Source: Streptomyces sindenensis (GTDB lineage: Bacteria; Actinomycetota; Actinomycetes; Streptomycetales; Streptomycetaceae). From it: a stretch of DNA of 64,000 nt. A program made the translations under genes and the position numbers. Shown piece by piece: positions 25,325 to 34,341 of the stretch (within the stretch, counting starts at the first letter, position 1; every line of letters begins with the position of its first letter). The stretch covers positions 1 to 64,000 of the forward strand of contig NZ_BMSG01000028.1 of the NCBI RefSeq assembly GCF_014649035.1, in the 5' to 3' direction. A model generated the notes under the pieces. That model did no database searches, was not told the DNA's origin, and worked only from the letters and a program-made list of their open reading frames with translations.

Positions 25325-26644
25325 ATGAGCGCGATCGACCAGGCGAGGAAGACGGCCGAGGGGCTGACCTATTCCTCCGGCTTCGGCAACGAGCACAGCT
25401 CGGAGGCGGTGCCGGGAGCGCTCCCGCACGGCCGCAACTCCCCCCAGCGCGCCCCTCTCGGGCTGTACGCCGAGCAGCTGAGCGGCTCCGCGTTCACCGA
25501 GCCGCGCGCCGACAACCGGCGTTCCTGGCTCTACCGGATCCGCCCCTCGGCCGCCCACCCGGCGTTCACCCGCATCGACAACGGCGCCCTGCGCTCGGCC
25601 CCGTTCACCGAGACCGTGCCGGACCCGAACCGGCTCCGCTGGAACCCGCTGCCCGACCCCGCGCCGGGCACGGACTTCCTGAGCGGACTGTGGACGCTCG
25701 GCGGCAACGGCGACGCCGCGCAGCGCGCCGGGATGGCGATCCACCTCTACCACGCCGACTCCTCGATGACGGACCGCGTGTTCAGCGACTCCGACGGCGA
25801 GCTGCTGATCGTCCCGGAGCGCGGCGGACTGCTGCTCCGCACCGAGCTGGGCCTGCTGCACGTCGAGCCGGGCCACATCGCACTGATCCCGCGCGGGGTC
25901 CGCTTCCGGGTGGAGCTGCTGGAGGAGACCGCGCGCGGGTACGTCTGCGAGAACTACGGCCGCCCGTTCGCGCTGCCCGACCTCGGCCCGATCGGCGCCA
26001 ACGGCCTGGCGAACGCCCGGGATTTCCTGGCCCCCGTCGCCGCGTACGAGGACCACGAGGGCCCGGTGGAGGTGGTCAACAAGTTCTGCGGGAACCTCTG
26101 GTCGGCGACGTACGACCACTCGCCGCTGGATGTGGTCGCCTGGCACGGCAACCACACCCCGTACGTCTACGACCTGCGCCGGTTCAACGTGATCGGCACG
26201 ATCAGCTACGACCACCCCGACCCGTCGATCTTCACGGTGCTGACCTCGCCGTCCGACACCCCGGGACTGGCCGGGGTGGACTTCGTCGTCTTCGCCCCGC
26301 GCTGGCTGGTCGGCGAGGACACCTTCCGCCCGCCGTACTTCCACCGCAATGTGATGAGCGAGTACATGGGCCTGATCGACGGGGCGTACGACGCGAAGGC
26401 GGACGGCTTCGTCCCCGGCGGCGGCTCCCTGCACAACATGATGTCGGCGCACGGCCCGGACCGGGAGACCTTCGACCGGGCGAGCGCGGCGGAGCTGAAG
26501 CCGCAGAAGATCGACGACGGCCTGGCCTTCATGTTCGAGACCCGGTGGCCGGTCACGGCGACGGAGCAGGCGGCTTCCGCCGGTCATCTGCAGCGCGGCT
26601 ACGACGACGTGTGGCAGGGTCTGAGCCGCAACTTCCGGCCGTAG
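25325..26644 (+). CDS. hmgA: Homogentisate 1,2-dioxygenase
   Basis: Fe(II) enzyme that opens the ring of homogentisate to maleylacetoacetate in tyrosine/phenylalanine catabolism. It has 439 residues, the normal length. The N-terminal YSSGFGNEHSSEAVPGALP and NSPQRAPLGLYAEQLSG are diagnostic. The active-site region includes PPYFHRNVMSEYMGLI and GGSLHNMMSAHGPD, which supply the metal His and Glu residues. ATG 25325 is preceded by AGGAGTGCGGG. The GntR gene 52 bp downstream on the same strand is a likely pathway regulator. The other pathway genes are not in this window. Confidence 0.97.
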   Translation: MSAIDQARKTAEGLTYSSGFGNEHSSEAVPGALPHGRNSPQRAPLGLYAEQLSGSAFTEPRADNRRSWLYRIRPSAAHPAFTRIDNGALRSAPFTETVPDPNRLRWNPLPDPAPGTDFLSGLWTLGGNGDAAQRAGMAIHLYHADSSMTDRVFSDSDGELLIVPERGGLLLRTELGLLHVEPGHIALIPRGVRFRVELLEETARGYVCENYGRPFALPDLGPIGANGLANARDFLAPVAAYEDHEGPVEVVNKFCGNLWSATYDHSPLDVVAWHGNHTPYVYDLRRFNVIGTISYDHPDPSIFTVLTSPSDTPGLAGVDFVVFAPRWLVGEDTFRPPYFHRNVMSEYMGLIDGAYDAKADGFVPGGGSLHNMMSAHGPDRETFDRASAAELKPQKIDDGLAFMFETRWPVTATEQAASAGHLQRGYDDVWQGLSRNFRP

Positions 26645-26696
26645 CCGACGGGCGCGGGGGGCCCGAAGGGGCCGAATGGGACGGGACGGGGACGAC

Positions 26697-27503
26697 ATGA
26701 CCGAGAGCCATGAGCGGGCCGGGGCGGACAGCGGGGCGGACCAGCCGCGCCATCCGCCCGCCTTCGCCCCCGACTCCCTCGTCCTGAACCGGAAGCTGCC
26801 GCTCTGGTATCAGGTCTCCCAGTCCCTGCGGGCCTCCATACTGGGCCGCCCGCAGGACGCCTCCGCCCGGCTGCCCACCGAGGAACAGCTCGCCGCGCAC
26901 TACGGGGTCAGCGTCCTCACGATGCGCCAGGCGCTCAAGGAGCTGGAGACGGAGGGGCTGATCAGCCGGCACCGGCGGCGCGGCACGTTCATCGAGCCGC
27001 GCGCCCGGCGGGTCTCCCCGGTCCAGCTGCTGGGTTCGGTCGACGCGATCGTGGCCCAGCAGTCCGGCGAGGCGACGACCGTGCTCGGCCACGGCCCGGT
27101 GCCGCTGCCCGGCGATCTCGCGGAGTTCTTCCCCGACTGCGCCGAGGTCACCCGCTACCGACGGCTGCGCCGCGACAACGAGAGCGACGAGCCCACCAAC
27201 TGGGCGGAGAACGCGGTCCGCCCCGACATCGCCGCCCGCATCGACGTGGCCGACCTCGAACGCTGGCCGATGACCAAGGTCCTGCGTGACGTCGTCGGGG
27301 TCAGGATCTCCCGGATCACCGACACGGTGGAGGCCCGCCTCGCCGACCCCGTCACCGCCGAGCTGCTCCAGGTCCCGCTGCTCAGCCCGATCCTGCACTA
27401 CACGGGCGTGACCTACGACGAGGAGGGGCGCGTGGTGGACGTGGCCCGGATCCGCTACCGGGGCGACCGGTTCTCCTTCTCCGTGACGGTGGAGGCCCAC
27501 TGA
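26697..27503 (+). CDS. GntR/HutC-family regulator with UTRA ligand domain
   Basis: A 268-residue regulator. The GntR winged helix (about residues 38-105) reads LPLWYQVSQSLRASILG, LPTEEQLAAHYGVSVLTMRQ and RHRRRGTFIEPRAR. The UTRA domain ends LSPILHYTGVTYDEEGRVVD, typical of HutC-like sensors. Its place directly after hmgA suggests it senses an intermediate of aromatic amino-acid breakdown, but this is inference. ATG 26697 is chosen over 26676. Confidence 0.87.
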   Translation: MTESHERAGADSGADQPRHPPAFAPDSLVLNRKLPLWYQVSQSLRASILGRPQDASARLPTEEQLAAHYGVSVLTMRQALKELETEGLISRHRRRGTFIEPRARRVSPVQLLGSVDAIVAQQSGEATTVLGHGPVPLPGDLAEFFPDCAEVTRYRRLRRDNESDEPTNWAENAVRPDIAARIDVADLERWPMTKVLRDVVGVRISRITDTVEARLADPVTAELLQVPLLSPILHYTGVTYDEEGRVVDVARIRYRGDRFSFSVTVEAH

Positions 27504-27574
27504 CCCCGCCCCACGCGGACTCCGCCCGCCGTTACGATGCGAAGGGTCACGGCGGACAGGGGAGGGACGGCTCG

Positions 27575-28876
27575 GTGGCAGCGCGCAGGACGGCGACGGC
27601 CGGCTCCGGCGGGGACACGGAGTCCTCGCCGCTCGACGCGTTCGTCCCCCTGGACGAGCTGATGCCGTGGTCCGTACGCCCGCTCCGCACCGGCCGCGCC
27701 TGGGTGAGCGGCCCCGACCCCGTGGCCCTCAGGGCCCGCTGGGAGCGGCTGGCCGGTGCCGAAGCCACCGAGCGGGAGCGGCTGTTCGCGCCCACGCGTT
27801 CCCGTACGCCGCACACCTCGGTCGCGGCCCTGCCCGGCCAGTCGACCGGTACGGCCCGCTTCGCCCGGGACCCGGGCCCGTGCCCCGGCCCCGTACGGAT
27901 CCTGCACGGCCCCTACGACGAACAGTGGCTGCTCCCCGACCACCGGCTGATCGACGCGGCCCGACCGGAGCTGTGGCGGGTCGCAGACGGGCAGCAGCTC
28001 TTCGCGGTCGAACACGGCTCCGCCCCCGAGGACACCGGGCCCGCCCTGTCCGTGACCGCGCTGCTGCCCGACGGGCACTCCCCCGCCGGGCGGCCCGGCC
28101 GGATCCGGCCGCTCCACCGCAGGCCCGGGGGCACCGAACCCAACCTCGCGCCGGGCCTCCTGGACCTGCTGCGGGGCCGGCTCGGCGGCAGCGGCGGGGT
28201 CGCCGAGCCGGACGCGTTCACGCCGGAAGCGGTGCTGGCCTGGATCCTGGCCGCCGCCCGGCCCTCCGCCACCGGCCCCCTGGTCCCGTTGCCGGCCGAC
28301 GGGGCGGTGTGGTCGCGGGGGGTGGCACTCGGCCGGGAGCTGCTGCGGCTCCAGTCGCGCGGGGCCCGGGGCGGGGAGCGGCCCCGGCTGCCGGGCGGGC
28401 GCAGGCCCTATGTGCGGGCGGCGCTCCCCGCGCGCCCCGCCGAGCTGTCCTACGACGCCGGGGCGGAGGCGCTGATCGCCGGCGACGGGCGGATCTCGCC
28501 GGTGCCCGCGGGGGCCTGGGAGTTCACGGTGGGCGGGGTGCGGGTGCTGGAGCTCTGGTTCGGCCGCCGGGCGGCGGCCGCGGCGGGCCGGGGCCCGGAC
28601 GGTGCGGCCGCGGACGGCCTGGACGCGGTCGGGGCGCGCGACTGGCCCCGGGAATGGACCTCGGAGCTGCTCGAACTCATCACCGTACTCGCCCTGCTGG
28701 ACGGCACGGCGGCCGCCCGCCAAGAGCTGCGGGCAGCCCTGGAGACGGGGCCGCTGATCGGTCCGGCCGAGCTGCGGGCGGCCGGGGTGCTGCCGGTCCC
28801 GGCCTCGGCGCGGCGTCCGGCATCCGTCCTCGGCCACCAGGAGGAAGGCCCGGAAGGGCAGTTCGCGCTGCTGTAG
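27575..28876 (+). CDS. Type ISP restriction/modification C-terminal domain protein (orphan)
   Basis: A 433-residue protein resembling the type ISP C-terminal specificity-domain family of Streptomyces: LPWSVRP-like opening MPWSVRPLRTGRAWV, RERLFAPTRSRTPHT, LHGPYDEQWLLPDHRLIDAARPELW and WEFTVGGVRVLELWFGRRAA. Neither the helicase nor the methyltransferase motifs (no NPPY, no DEAD-type motor) of complete type ISP enzymes are present, so DNA-modifying activity cannot be claimed. It begins at GTG 27575 after GGGGAGG. No partner R-M genes are nearby. Its true role is open. Confidence 0.7.
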   Translation: MAARRTATAGSGGDTESSPLDAFVPLDELMPWSVRPLRTGRAWVSGPDPVALRARWERLAGAEATERERLFAPTRSRTPHTSVAALPGQSTGTARFARDPGPCPGPVRILHGPYDEQWLLPDHRLIDAARPELWRVADGQQLFAVEHGSAPEDTGPALSVTALLPDGHSPAGRPGRIRPLHRRPGGTEPNLAPGLLDLLRGRLGGSGGVAEPDAFTPEAVLAWILAAARPSATGPLVPLPADGAVWSRGVALGRELLRLQSRGARGGERPRLPGGRRPYVRAALPARPAELSYDAGAEALIAGDGRISPVPAGAWEFTVGGVRVLELWFGRRAAAAAGRGPDGAAADGLDAVGARDWPREWTSELLELITVLALLDGTAAARQELRAALETGPLIGPAELRAAGVLPVPASARRPASVLGHQEEGPEGQFALL

Positions 28877-28898
28877 CGGCGTCCGGGGGCGGTCCCCG

Positions 28899-28973
28899 CT
28901 GTCGTGAGCGGCGGGCGGAAGACAGCTCGCACTGCCGTGGGGCGGCGGGCTCGCATTGCCGTGAGCGGCGGGC
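28899..28973 (+). repeat. Imperfect about 25-bp tandem repeats
   Basis: About two and a half copies of a unit containing GCTCGCAYTGCCGTG and GCGGCGGG, between the type ISP protein and the CoA-transferase. No coding potential is evident. Confidence 0.6.
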
Positions 28974-29025
28974 CGGGCGGGCCGGAGGGTGGCGAAAGCG
29001 CCGGTCAGCGGGTATGCACGGGGTC

Positions 29026-30222
29026 ATGAACTCCTTGCCACTCCCCCTCGACGGCATCACCGTGGTGGCCGTCGAACAGGCGGTCGCCGCCCCCTTCGCC
29101 ACCCGGCAGCTCGCCGACCTCGGAGCCCGGGTCATCAAGGTGGAGCGCCCGGACGGCGGCGACTTCGCGCGCGGCTACGACACGGCGGCGCGCGGTCTCG
29201 CCTCGCACTTCGTCTGGTGCAACCGCGGCAAGGAGTCCCTCGCCGTCGACCTGAAGGACCCGCGCGGCCTCGCGGTCGTCCGTGAACTCGTCGCCGGGGC
29301 GGATGTGTTCGTCCAGAATCTGGCGCAGGGGGCGGCGGCCCGGCTCGGGCTCGACGCCGCCTCGCTCTGCGCCGCGCACCCGCGGCTCGTGGCCGTCGAC
29401 ATCTCCGGGTACGGGGCGGAGGGGCCGTACGCCCACAAGCGGGCCTACGACATGCTCGTGCAGTGCGAGGCCGGGCTCGTCTCGGTGACGGGAACGGCGG
29501 AGCAGCCGGTGAAGGCGGGCATTCCGGCGGCCGACATCGCGGCGGCCATGTACGCGTTCTCCGGGGTGCTCGCGGCGCTGCTGCGGCGGGCGGCCACGGG
29601 GCGGGGCGGCCCGGTGGAGGTCTCCATGCTGGACGCGCTCGCCGAGTGGATGGGCCATCCGCTGCACCAGGGGATGCACGGGGCCGCGCCCCCGCCGCGC
29701 ACCGGTCTCGCGCACTCGGTGATCGCCCCGTACGACGCCTTCGCCACGGCCGACGGCGAGCAGGTGCTGCTCTCCGTGCAGAACGACCGGGAGTGGCGGC
29801 GGCTGGCGGAACAGGTGCTGGGGCGGCCCGAGCTGGCCGAGGACCCGGATTTCGCGACGAACGCCGCACGGACCGCGAACCGGGAGCGGACCGACGAAGC
29901 GGTGGGCCGGGCGCTGGCACACCTGACGGGCGAGGAGGCGCTGGCCGGTCTGGAGGCGGCGGGTATCGCCTGCGCCCGGCTGAACACGGTGGCCGACGTG
30001 GCGGCGCATCCGCAGCTGGCGGCCCGAGACAGGTGGCGGGAAGTGGGTTCACCGGTGGGGCCGTTGCGGGCGCTGCTGCCGCCGATCACGCTGCCGGGCG
30101 GTGCGGATCCACGGATGGGTGCCGTACCGGCGCTGGGCGAGCACACCGATGCGCTGCTGCGAGCCCTGGGGATGACGGACGAACAGACATCGGTGCTGCG
30201 CCGGGACGGGGTGATCGCCTGA
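29026..30222 (+). CDS. Family III CoA-transferase (CaiB/BaiF type)
   Basis: Moves CoA between acyl-CoA and a free acid through an enzyme-bound aspartyl thioester. It has 398 residues. Signatures: PLDGITVVAVEQAVAAPFAT, LGARVIKVERPDGGDFARGY, KESLAVDLKDPRGLAVV, QNLAQGAAARLGLD, and AYDMLVQCEAGLVSVTG, whose Asp is the expected nucleophile. The substrate is unknown. ATG 29026 is preferred; an in-frame ATG lies 12 bp upstream. It stands alone and converges with a small gene. Confidence 0.9.
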   Translation: MNSLPLPLDGITVVAVEQAVAAPFATRQLADLGARVIKVERPDGGDFARGYDTAARGLASHFVWCNRGKESLAVDLKDPRGLAVVRELVAGADVFVQNLAQGAAARLGLDAASLCAAHPRLVAVDISGYGAEGPYAHKRAYDMLVQCEAGLVSVTGTAEQPVKAGIPAADIAAAMYAFSGVLAALLRRAATGRGGPVEVSMLDALAEWMGHPLHQGMHGAAPPPRTGLAHSVIAPYDAFATADGEQVLLSVQNDREWRRLAEQVLGRPELAEDPDFATNAARTANRERTDEAVGRALAHLTGEEALAGLEAAGIACARLNTVADVAAHPQLAARDRWREVGSPVGPLRALLPPITLPGGADPRMGAVPALGEHTDALLRALGMTDEQTSVLRRDGVIA

Positions 30223-30228
30223 CCTGGT

Positions 30229-30249
30229 CCGTCCCGAGCGGTGGGACGG
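30229..30249 (+). terminator. Hairpin between convergent genes
   Basis: CCGTCCC and GGGACGG pair around a 7-nt loop immediately after the CoA-transferase stop. It can serve both converging genes. Short stem and no T-tract. Confidence 0.4.
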
Positions 30250-30276
30250 TTCGCGGCGGACGAGCCGGGCCGTGGG

Positions 30277-30540
30277 TCAGCGGCGGCTGCCGAAGAGCGA
30301 GCGCCGCAGTCGCCGCAGCGGTGCGAAGAGCGACACACGGGCGCTCCTGCTCCGGCGGGTGTGCGCGGCGTCGCGCGAGGTCAGCTCACGCATGAGCAGC
30401 GTCGCTTCGGCCGCTTCGCGCTGCGGGACGACGGGGCCGCCGAGCACCGCGAGATGGCGGTCGAGGCGCGTACTGGTCGCACCGCTCCCGCATGTGATGG
30501 CAGGCACACGCGGCCTGCTTCGCACCGTTATCTGTTCCAT
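30277..30540 (-). CDS. Small conserved-looking Arg-rich protein (87 residues)
   Basis: Unrecognised small protein beginning MEQITVRSRPRVPAITCGS and ending FAPLRRLRRSLFGSRR. The ATG at 30540 is preceded by GGGGAG. Third-position GC is high across the frame, which supports a real gene. The C-terminus is strongly basic with SRS-RVSLFAPLRRLRRSL, as in peripheral membrane or nucleic-acid-binding tails. No membrane helix or signal peptide. Function unknown. Confidence 0.55.
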   Translation of the reverse strand: MEQITVRSRPRVPAITCGSGATSTRLDRHLAVLGGPVVPQREAAEATLLMRELTSRDAAHTRRSRSARVSLFAPLRRLRRSLFGSRR

Positions 30541-30818
30541 GTCACTCCCCACCCGTACGAGGGCACCCGGTCCGGGCAGGTTAACCCTATCGTCCCGCGG
30601 TGACACCCGTGTATCCCGGCCACACGATTGCGCACACATATACGGAGGTTGACGGGCCGTTACCGAATCCGCGCGATTCCAGGGCGACTTGGGACAGTTC
30701 GATGGGTTTGACCCTTAGGTCGCCCGGCGTTCGACCCCGGAGCGGGAGGCCTCGAACGGTGAGGACTCCCGCACGAGGCGGTCGGCGGAGGGGCGCCCCT
30801 CCCGACGGAACGCGCCGG

Positions 30819-31622
30819 TCAGAGAGCGGACTTGAAGACCGGAAGATAGCCACCCGACTGCCCGGCGGCGGTGGGGTGGTAGGACTCGCCGATATTGAGC
30901 CAGTTCACGCTGTGCAGCCAGGAGTTGCCGGAGCAGATCTCGTGCCCGGTGAAGGTCGTCCTGACGTCCCCGAAGGTGAAGCCGTGGTCCGCCGCCCGCT
31001 TGGCGGTGGCCGTGTTGAGGTGGTCGGACGCCCCGTTGATGGCGGCGCGCTCCTTCTCGCTGAGGCCGACGAGGCAGCTGCCGCCGAGCTGGTAGAAGCG
31101 GGGGTAGCCGAGGACGACAACCCGCGCGGAGGGGGCCTTGGAGCGGATCGCCGAGTACACGGAGTCGAGCCTGCCCGGGAGGGTGGAGTCGACGTAGGCG
31201 CGGGCGGTGGCGATCCGGTTGAGACAGGTGGCCTCGGACTGGAGGACACAGGTCGTCATGACATCGGCGAACCCGGCGTCGTTGCCGCCGATCGAGATCG
31301 AGACGAGGTCGGTCGAGGCGTTCAGCCTGCCGAGCTGACCGCCCGTGACGTCATGGGTCCTGGCGCCGGAGCAGGCGGCGAAGTCGAAGGACGAGGGGGA
31401 GTTGGCGGCGGCCCAGAGCGCGGGGTAGGCGCGGCTGCTGCGCTTGCAGCTGGAGCCGTCGTAGCTGCCGGCTCCGACACCGGAGGAGTAGGAGTCGCCG
31501 AGGGCGACATAGTCGACGGCCGCGGCGGACGAGTCCGCGTTCGCGACCCCCGCACCGGTCAGGGCGAGGGCGGCGCCGAGCAGGAGAGAGGACGAGAACG
31601 CCACGAGTCTGGACATTTTCAT
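30819..31622 (-). CDS. Secreted SGNH/GDSL lipase-esterase
   Basis: Extracellular ester hydrolase of 267 residues. A Sec signal peptide covers about residues 1-29 (MKMSRLVAFSSSLLLGAALA to ANA). Block I GDSYSSG places the catalytic serine at about 44. Block III is SIGGNDAGF, and the His block is SYHPTAAGQ near the C-terminus. Six cysteines after the leader suggest three disulfides, as in the S. coelicolor/S. rimosus secreted lipase group. ATG 31622 has AAGGAGG 4 bp upstream. A perfect 14-bp palindrome (31651-31664) and the motif shared with another lipase (31687-31700) lie in the promoter region. Confidence 0.93.
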   Translation of the reverse strand: MKMSRLVAFSSSLLLGAALALTGAGVANADSSAAAVDYVALGDSYSSGVGAGSYDGSSCKRSSRAYPALWAAANSPSSFDFAACSGARTHDVTGGQLGRLNASTDLVSISIGGNDAGFADVMTTCVLQSEATCLNRIATARAYVDSTLPGRLDSVYSAIRSKAPSARVVVLGYPRFYQLGGSCLVGLSEKERAAINGASDHLNTATAKRAADHGFTFGDVRTTFTGHEICSGNSWLHSVNWLNIGESYHPTAAGQSGGYLPVFKSAL

Positions 31623-31650
31623 GGGACCTCCTTGAGCAGGGGATATCTGC

Positions 31651-31664
31651 CTACTACGTAGTAG
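31651..31664. promoter_or_regulatory. Perfect palindrome in the GDSL lipase promoter
   Basis: CTACTACGTAGTAG is self-complementary over 14 bp, 29 bp upstream of the start codon. It is a candidate operator for an unknown dimeric regulator. Confidence 0.45.
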
Positions 31665-31686
31665 CAGCACCCTGGCCCCACCGGAA

Positions 31687-31700
31687 GTGCTCATGCCAAA
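31687..31700 (-). promoter_or_regulatory. Shared motif TTTGGCATGAGCAC upstream of the GDSL lipase
   Basis: Same 14 bp as 42723-42736, in the same orientation and at a similar distance (65 bp versus 72 bp) from the start of another secreted lipase gene. A common promoter or activator site is possible. Confidence 0.35.
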
Positions 31701-31843
31701 AATAGGGGTGGAGTGCTTCCGTCCGCCCCCGGCGGTTCAACGGGCGCTCATCGGCGCCCCGCTGTCGCCCCGTCGGCTGCCGCCGCCCGCGCGCCCGGCA
31801 CGCGCCGGGAAACCGGGTGCGCGGGGTGCCCCTGTGCCGGATC

Positions 31844-32947
31844 ATGAGCGCCATGCCCGACTCCCCCGAATCCGCCCTGCCGATCCGGCTCACCCTCGAC
31901 GACAGCGATTCCCCGTCCGACGTCGTCGACGCGCTGTTCCTCGGCCGCTTCGCGACGGGCGAGCAGCCCTACTCCCACAGCTCCTCCCTGGACCGGATCA
32001 AGGCCGGGGCGACGCTGCTGCCGCCGGACGCCCGGGTGCTGCGGACCACCCGCGACGACAACCGCAGCTCGACGCTGGCGGAGGGCGAGGGGTGGACCCT
32101 GCTGGCCTCCCGGTGGAACCGGGGCGCGGACGTCACCGTGACCGCGACCAGCGCGGAGCTGGCGGAGGAGGTCCTCGGCCGGGCGACGGACGGGGCGCGG
32201 GACGAGCCGGAACCCCAGCCGGACAACGTGACCATGGGCTTCTGGTACGTCTCGCCGACCCGCGGCCCGCACCGCACCACCCGCCGGATCACCGCCGGGA
32301 CCTGGGACGAGGTCCGCCCCAACTACACCGCACCGGTGGCCGACGCCATGGGCCGGCTGATGAAGGTGACACCGGACGACATCGCGGGGCGGCTGCTCCT
32401 GCTGCACGGACCGCCGGGCACCGGCAAGACGTCCGCGCTGCGCACCCTGGCCCGTTCCTGGCGCGACTGGTGCCAGGTCGACTGTGTGCTGGACCCCGAA
32501 CGGCTCTTCAGCGACGTCGGCTATCTGATGGACATCGCGATCGGCGAGGACGACGGCACGCAGAAGGGCCGGTGGCGGCTGCTCCTCCTGGAGGACTGCG
32601 ACGAGCTGATCCGCGGCGAGGCCAAGCACACGGCGGGCCAGGCCCTGTCCCGGCTGCTGAACCTGACGGACGGTCTGCTGGGCCAGGGCCGCAACGTGCT
32701 GGTGGGGGTCACCACCAACGAGGACCTGGAACGGCTGCACCCCGCCGTCGTCCGGCCCGGCCGCTGTCTGGCCAGGATCGAGGTCGGCCCGCTGACCCGC
32801 CAGGAGTCGGTGGCCTGGCTGGGCACCGACGAGGGGGTGGGCCGGGAGGGCAACTCCCTGGCCGAGCTGTACGCGCTGCGCCGGGGCATCGGCCCCGCGT
32901 CGGTGCCGAAGCAGGACACGGGGGCGGACGCGGGTCTGTACCTCTGA
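31844..32947 (+). CDS. AAA-family ATPase with N-terminal DUF5925
   Basis: A 367-residue protein. The N-terminal half (about residues 1-150) matches the DUF5925 pattern of Streptomyces AAA proteins. The ATPase half has Walker A GPPGTGKTS, Walker B RLLLLEDCDELI, sensor VGVTTNEDLERLHPAVVRPGR with an arginine finger, and PLTRQESVAWL. It is soluble, with no partner genes. It may remodel a protein complex, but the client is unknown. ATG at 31844 (MSAMPDS) is chosen; 31853 is also possible. Confidence 0.82.
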   Translation: MSAMPDSPESALPIRLTLDDSDSPSDVVDALFLGRFATGEQPYSHSSSLDRIKAGATLLPPDARVLRTTRDDNRSSTLAEGEGWTLLASRWNRGADVTVTATSAELAEEVLGRATDGARDEPEPQPDNVTMGFWYVSPTRGPHRTTRRITAGTWDEVRPNYTAPVADAMGRLMKVTPDDIAGRLLLLHGPPGTGKTSALRTLARSWRDWCQVDCVLDPERLFSDVGYLMDIAIGEDDGTQKGRWRLLLLEDCDELIRGEAKHTAGQALSRLLNLTDGLLGQGRNVLVGVTTNEDLERLHPAVVRPGRCLARIEVGPLTRQESVAWLGTDEGVGREGNSLAELYALRRGIGPASVPKQDTGADAGLYL

Positions 32948-32978
32948 CGCCGCGCCCTTCGGGACACAGGCCGGGGGG

Positions 32979-33353
32979 TCAGTCCCCGTACGCCACCCGC
33001 ACCGCGTCCTCGGCCAGCGACATGGCCTGCTGCCGGGTGAGGCCGAGCCGCTCGGCCGTCTCGGCGTACTGCTGCGCGGCGGTCGCCGCTCGCTGTTCGG
33101 CCGCTCCCCCGGCGGCCGCGACGAAGGTCCCGTTACGCCCCCGGGTCTCGATCACCCCGTCCGCCTCCAGGGCCCGGTAGGCCTTGGCGACGGTGTTGGC
33201 GGCGAGGCCCAGCTCCTCGGCGAAGCCGCGTACGGTCGGGAGCCGGTGGCCGACGGGCAGCGCGCCGGAGCGGGCCAGTTCGGAGAGTCGCATGCGCAGT
33301 TGCTCGTACGGGGCGATGCCGGAGTCCGGGTCGAGGACGATCTTCTCAGTCAC
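32979..33353 (-). CDS. GntR-family regulator, YhcF-like short form
   Basis: A 124-residue protein. A GntR winged helix (about residues 10-78) has APYEQLRMRLSELARSGAL, LPTVRGFAEELGLAANTVAK and GVIETRGRNGTFVAA, and only a short helical tail follows, as in YtrA/YhcF regulators. Start GTG at 33353. It is divergent from the GNAT gene with about 70 bp between them. Short GntR regulators of this class often sit next to ABC transporters but none is here. Confidence 0.87.
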   Translation of the reverse strand: MTEKIVLDPDSGIAPYEQLRMRLSELARSGALPVGHRLPTVRGFAEELGLAANTVAKAYRALEADGVIETRGRNGTFVAAAGGAAEQRAATAAQQYAETAERLGLTRQQAMSLAEDAVRVAYGD

Positions 33354-33423
33354 GGGCCGATTGTCCCCCACCGGCGGAAAAAGGGGAGGCGTCCGGGGGG
33401 CGGCTGCGCATACGGTCCACCGC

Positions 33424-34341
33424 ATGACTGTGATCGTGCGTGATTTCCGCCCGTCCGACGCGGAGGCGTGGACCCGGGTCCGCCGGGCCTCGGTCCCGTG
33501 GATGGTGGCCACCCCCGAGCAGATCGTCCACGACCTGACGCATGCCCATCCGGACAAGCACTACCGGCTGCTGGTCGCCGAGGAGGACGGCGAGATCATC
33601 GCCACGGCCCAGGCGGGCATCGCCCATGACAGCCCCGAGCCTGGGCAGGGCTACTTCACCCCGCATACGCTCCCCGGCCGCACGAACCGGGGCGCGGGCT
33701 CGCTGCTGCTGCGCACGGCGGAGGAACACCTGGCCGGGGCCGGGGCCACCGTGCTGTACGCCTGGGTGCTGGACAACCCGGAGAGCCTGGAGTTCGCCCG
33801 TAGGCGGGGTTACGAGCCCAGGCGCTCGGCCCACTTCCAGCGGCTGGACCTCGCGGGCGGCGCCCTGCCGCCGCGTCAGGACCCGCCGCCGGGCGTCGAG
33901 CTGCGGACCGGGACGGACTTCGCCGACGATCCCCGGGCGCTGTTCGAGGCGGACTCCGAGGTGACGGCGGACGAACCGGGCGACATCACCTCCGAGCTGG
34001 ACGACTACGAGGACTGGCTGACGAACGTCTGGCGGCACCCGGCCTTCGACCAGGGGCTGACGTCGGTGGCGCTGGTGGACGGGAAGGTGGCGGCGTTCAG
34101 CGCGGCCACCACCGACGGCGAACGAACGTATCTGAGCGCCATGACCGGCACCCTGCGCCGGTTCCGGGGGCGGGGCCTGGCGAAGCTGGCGAAGAACGAC
34201 TCGCTGCACCGGGCGCGGGCGGCCGGCTACACGGACGCCTACACCTCCAACGACTCCGGCAACGGCCCGATGCTGGCCGTCAACCAGTGGTTCGGCTACC
34301 GGGTCTGCGCGACGGAGGTCCGCCATGTCCGCACCCTCTGA
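33424..34341 (+). CDS. Two-domain GNAT acetyltransferase
   Basis: A 305-residue protein with two GNAT-like folds. In the N-terminal copy, RGAGSLLLRTAEEHLAG takes the acetyl-CoA pyrophosphate-loop position and VLYAWVLDNPESLEFARRRGYEPRR follows. In the C-terminal copy, FRGRGLAKLAKNDSLHRARAAGYTDAYTSNDSGN serves the same role. Likely acetylates a small molecule; identity unknown. Its 3' end overlaps the next gene by 17 bp, so the two are probably co-translated. Confidence 0.86.
   Translation: MTVIVRDFRPSDAEAWTRVRRASVPWMVATPEQIVHDLTHAHPDKHYRLLVAEEDGEIIATAQAGIAHDSPEPGQGYFTPHTLPGRTNRGAGSLLLRTAEEHLAGAGATVLYAWVLDNPESLEFARRRGYEPRRSAHFQRLDLAGGALPPRQDPPPGVELRTGTDFADDPRALFEADSEVTADEPGDITSELDDYEDWLTNVWRHPAFDQGLTSVALVDGKVAAFSAATTDGERTYLSAMTGTLRRFRGRGLAKLAKNDSLHRARAAGYTDAYTSNDSGNGPMLAVNQWFGYRVCATEVRHVRTL

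Noticed and set aside
30587..30853. 88-codon minus-strand frame at the end of the GDSL lipase gene
   Set aside because: Overlaps the lipase 3' end in another frame and shows no protein-like composition.
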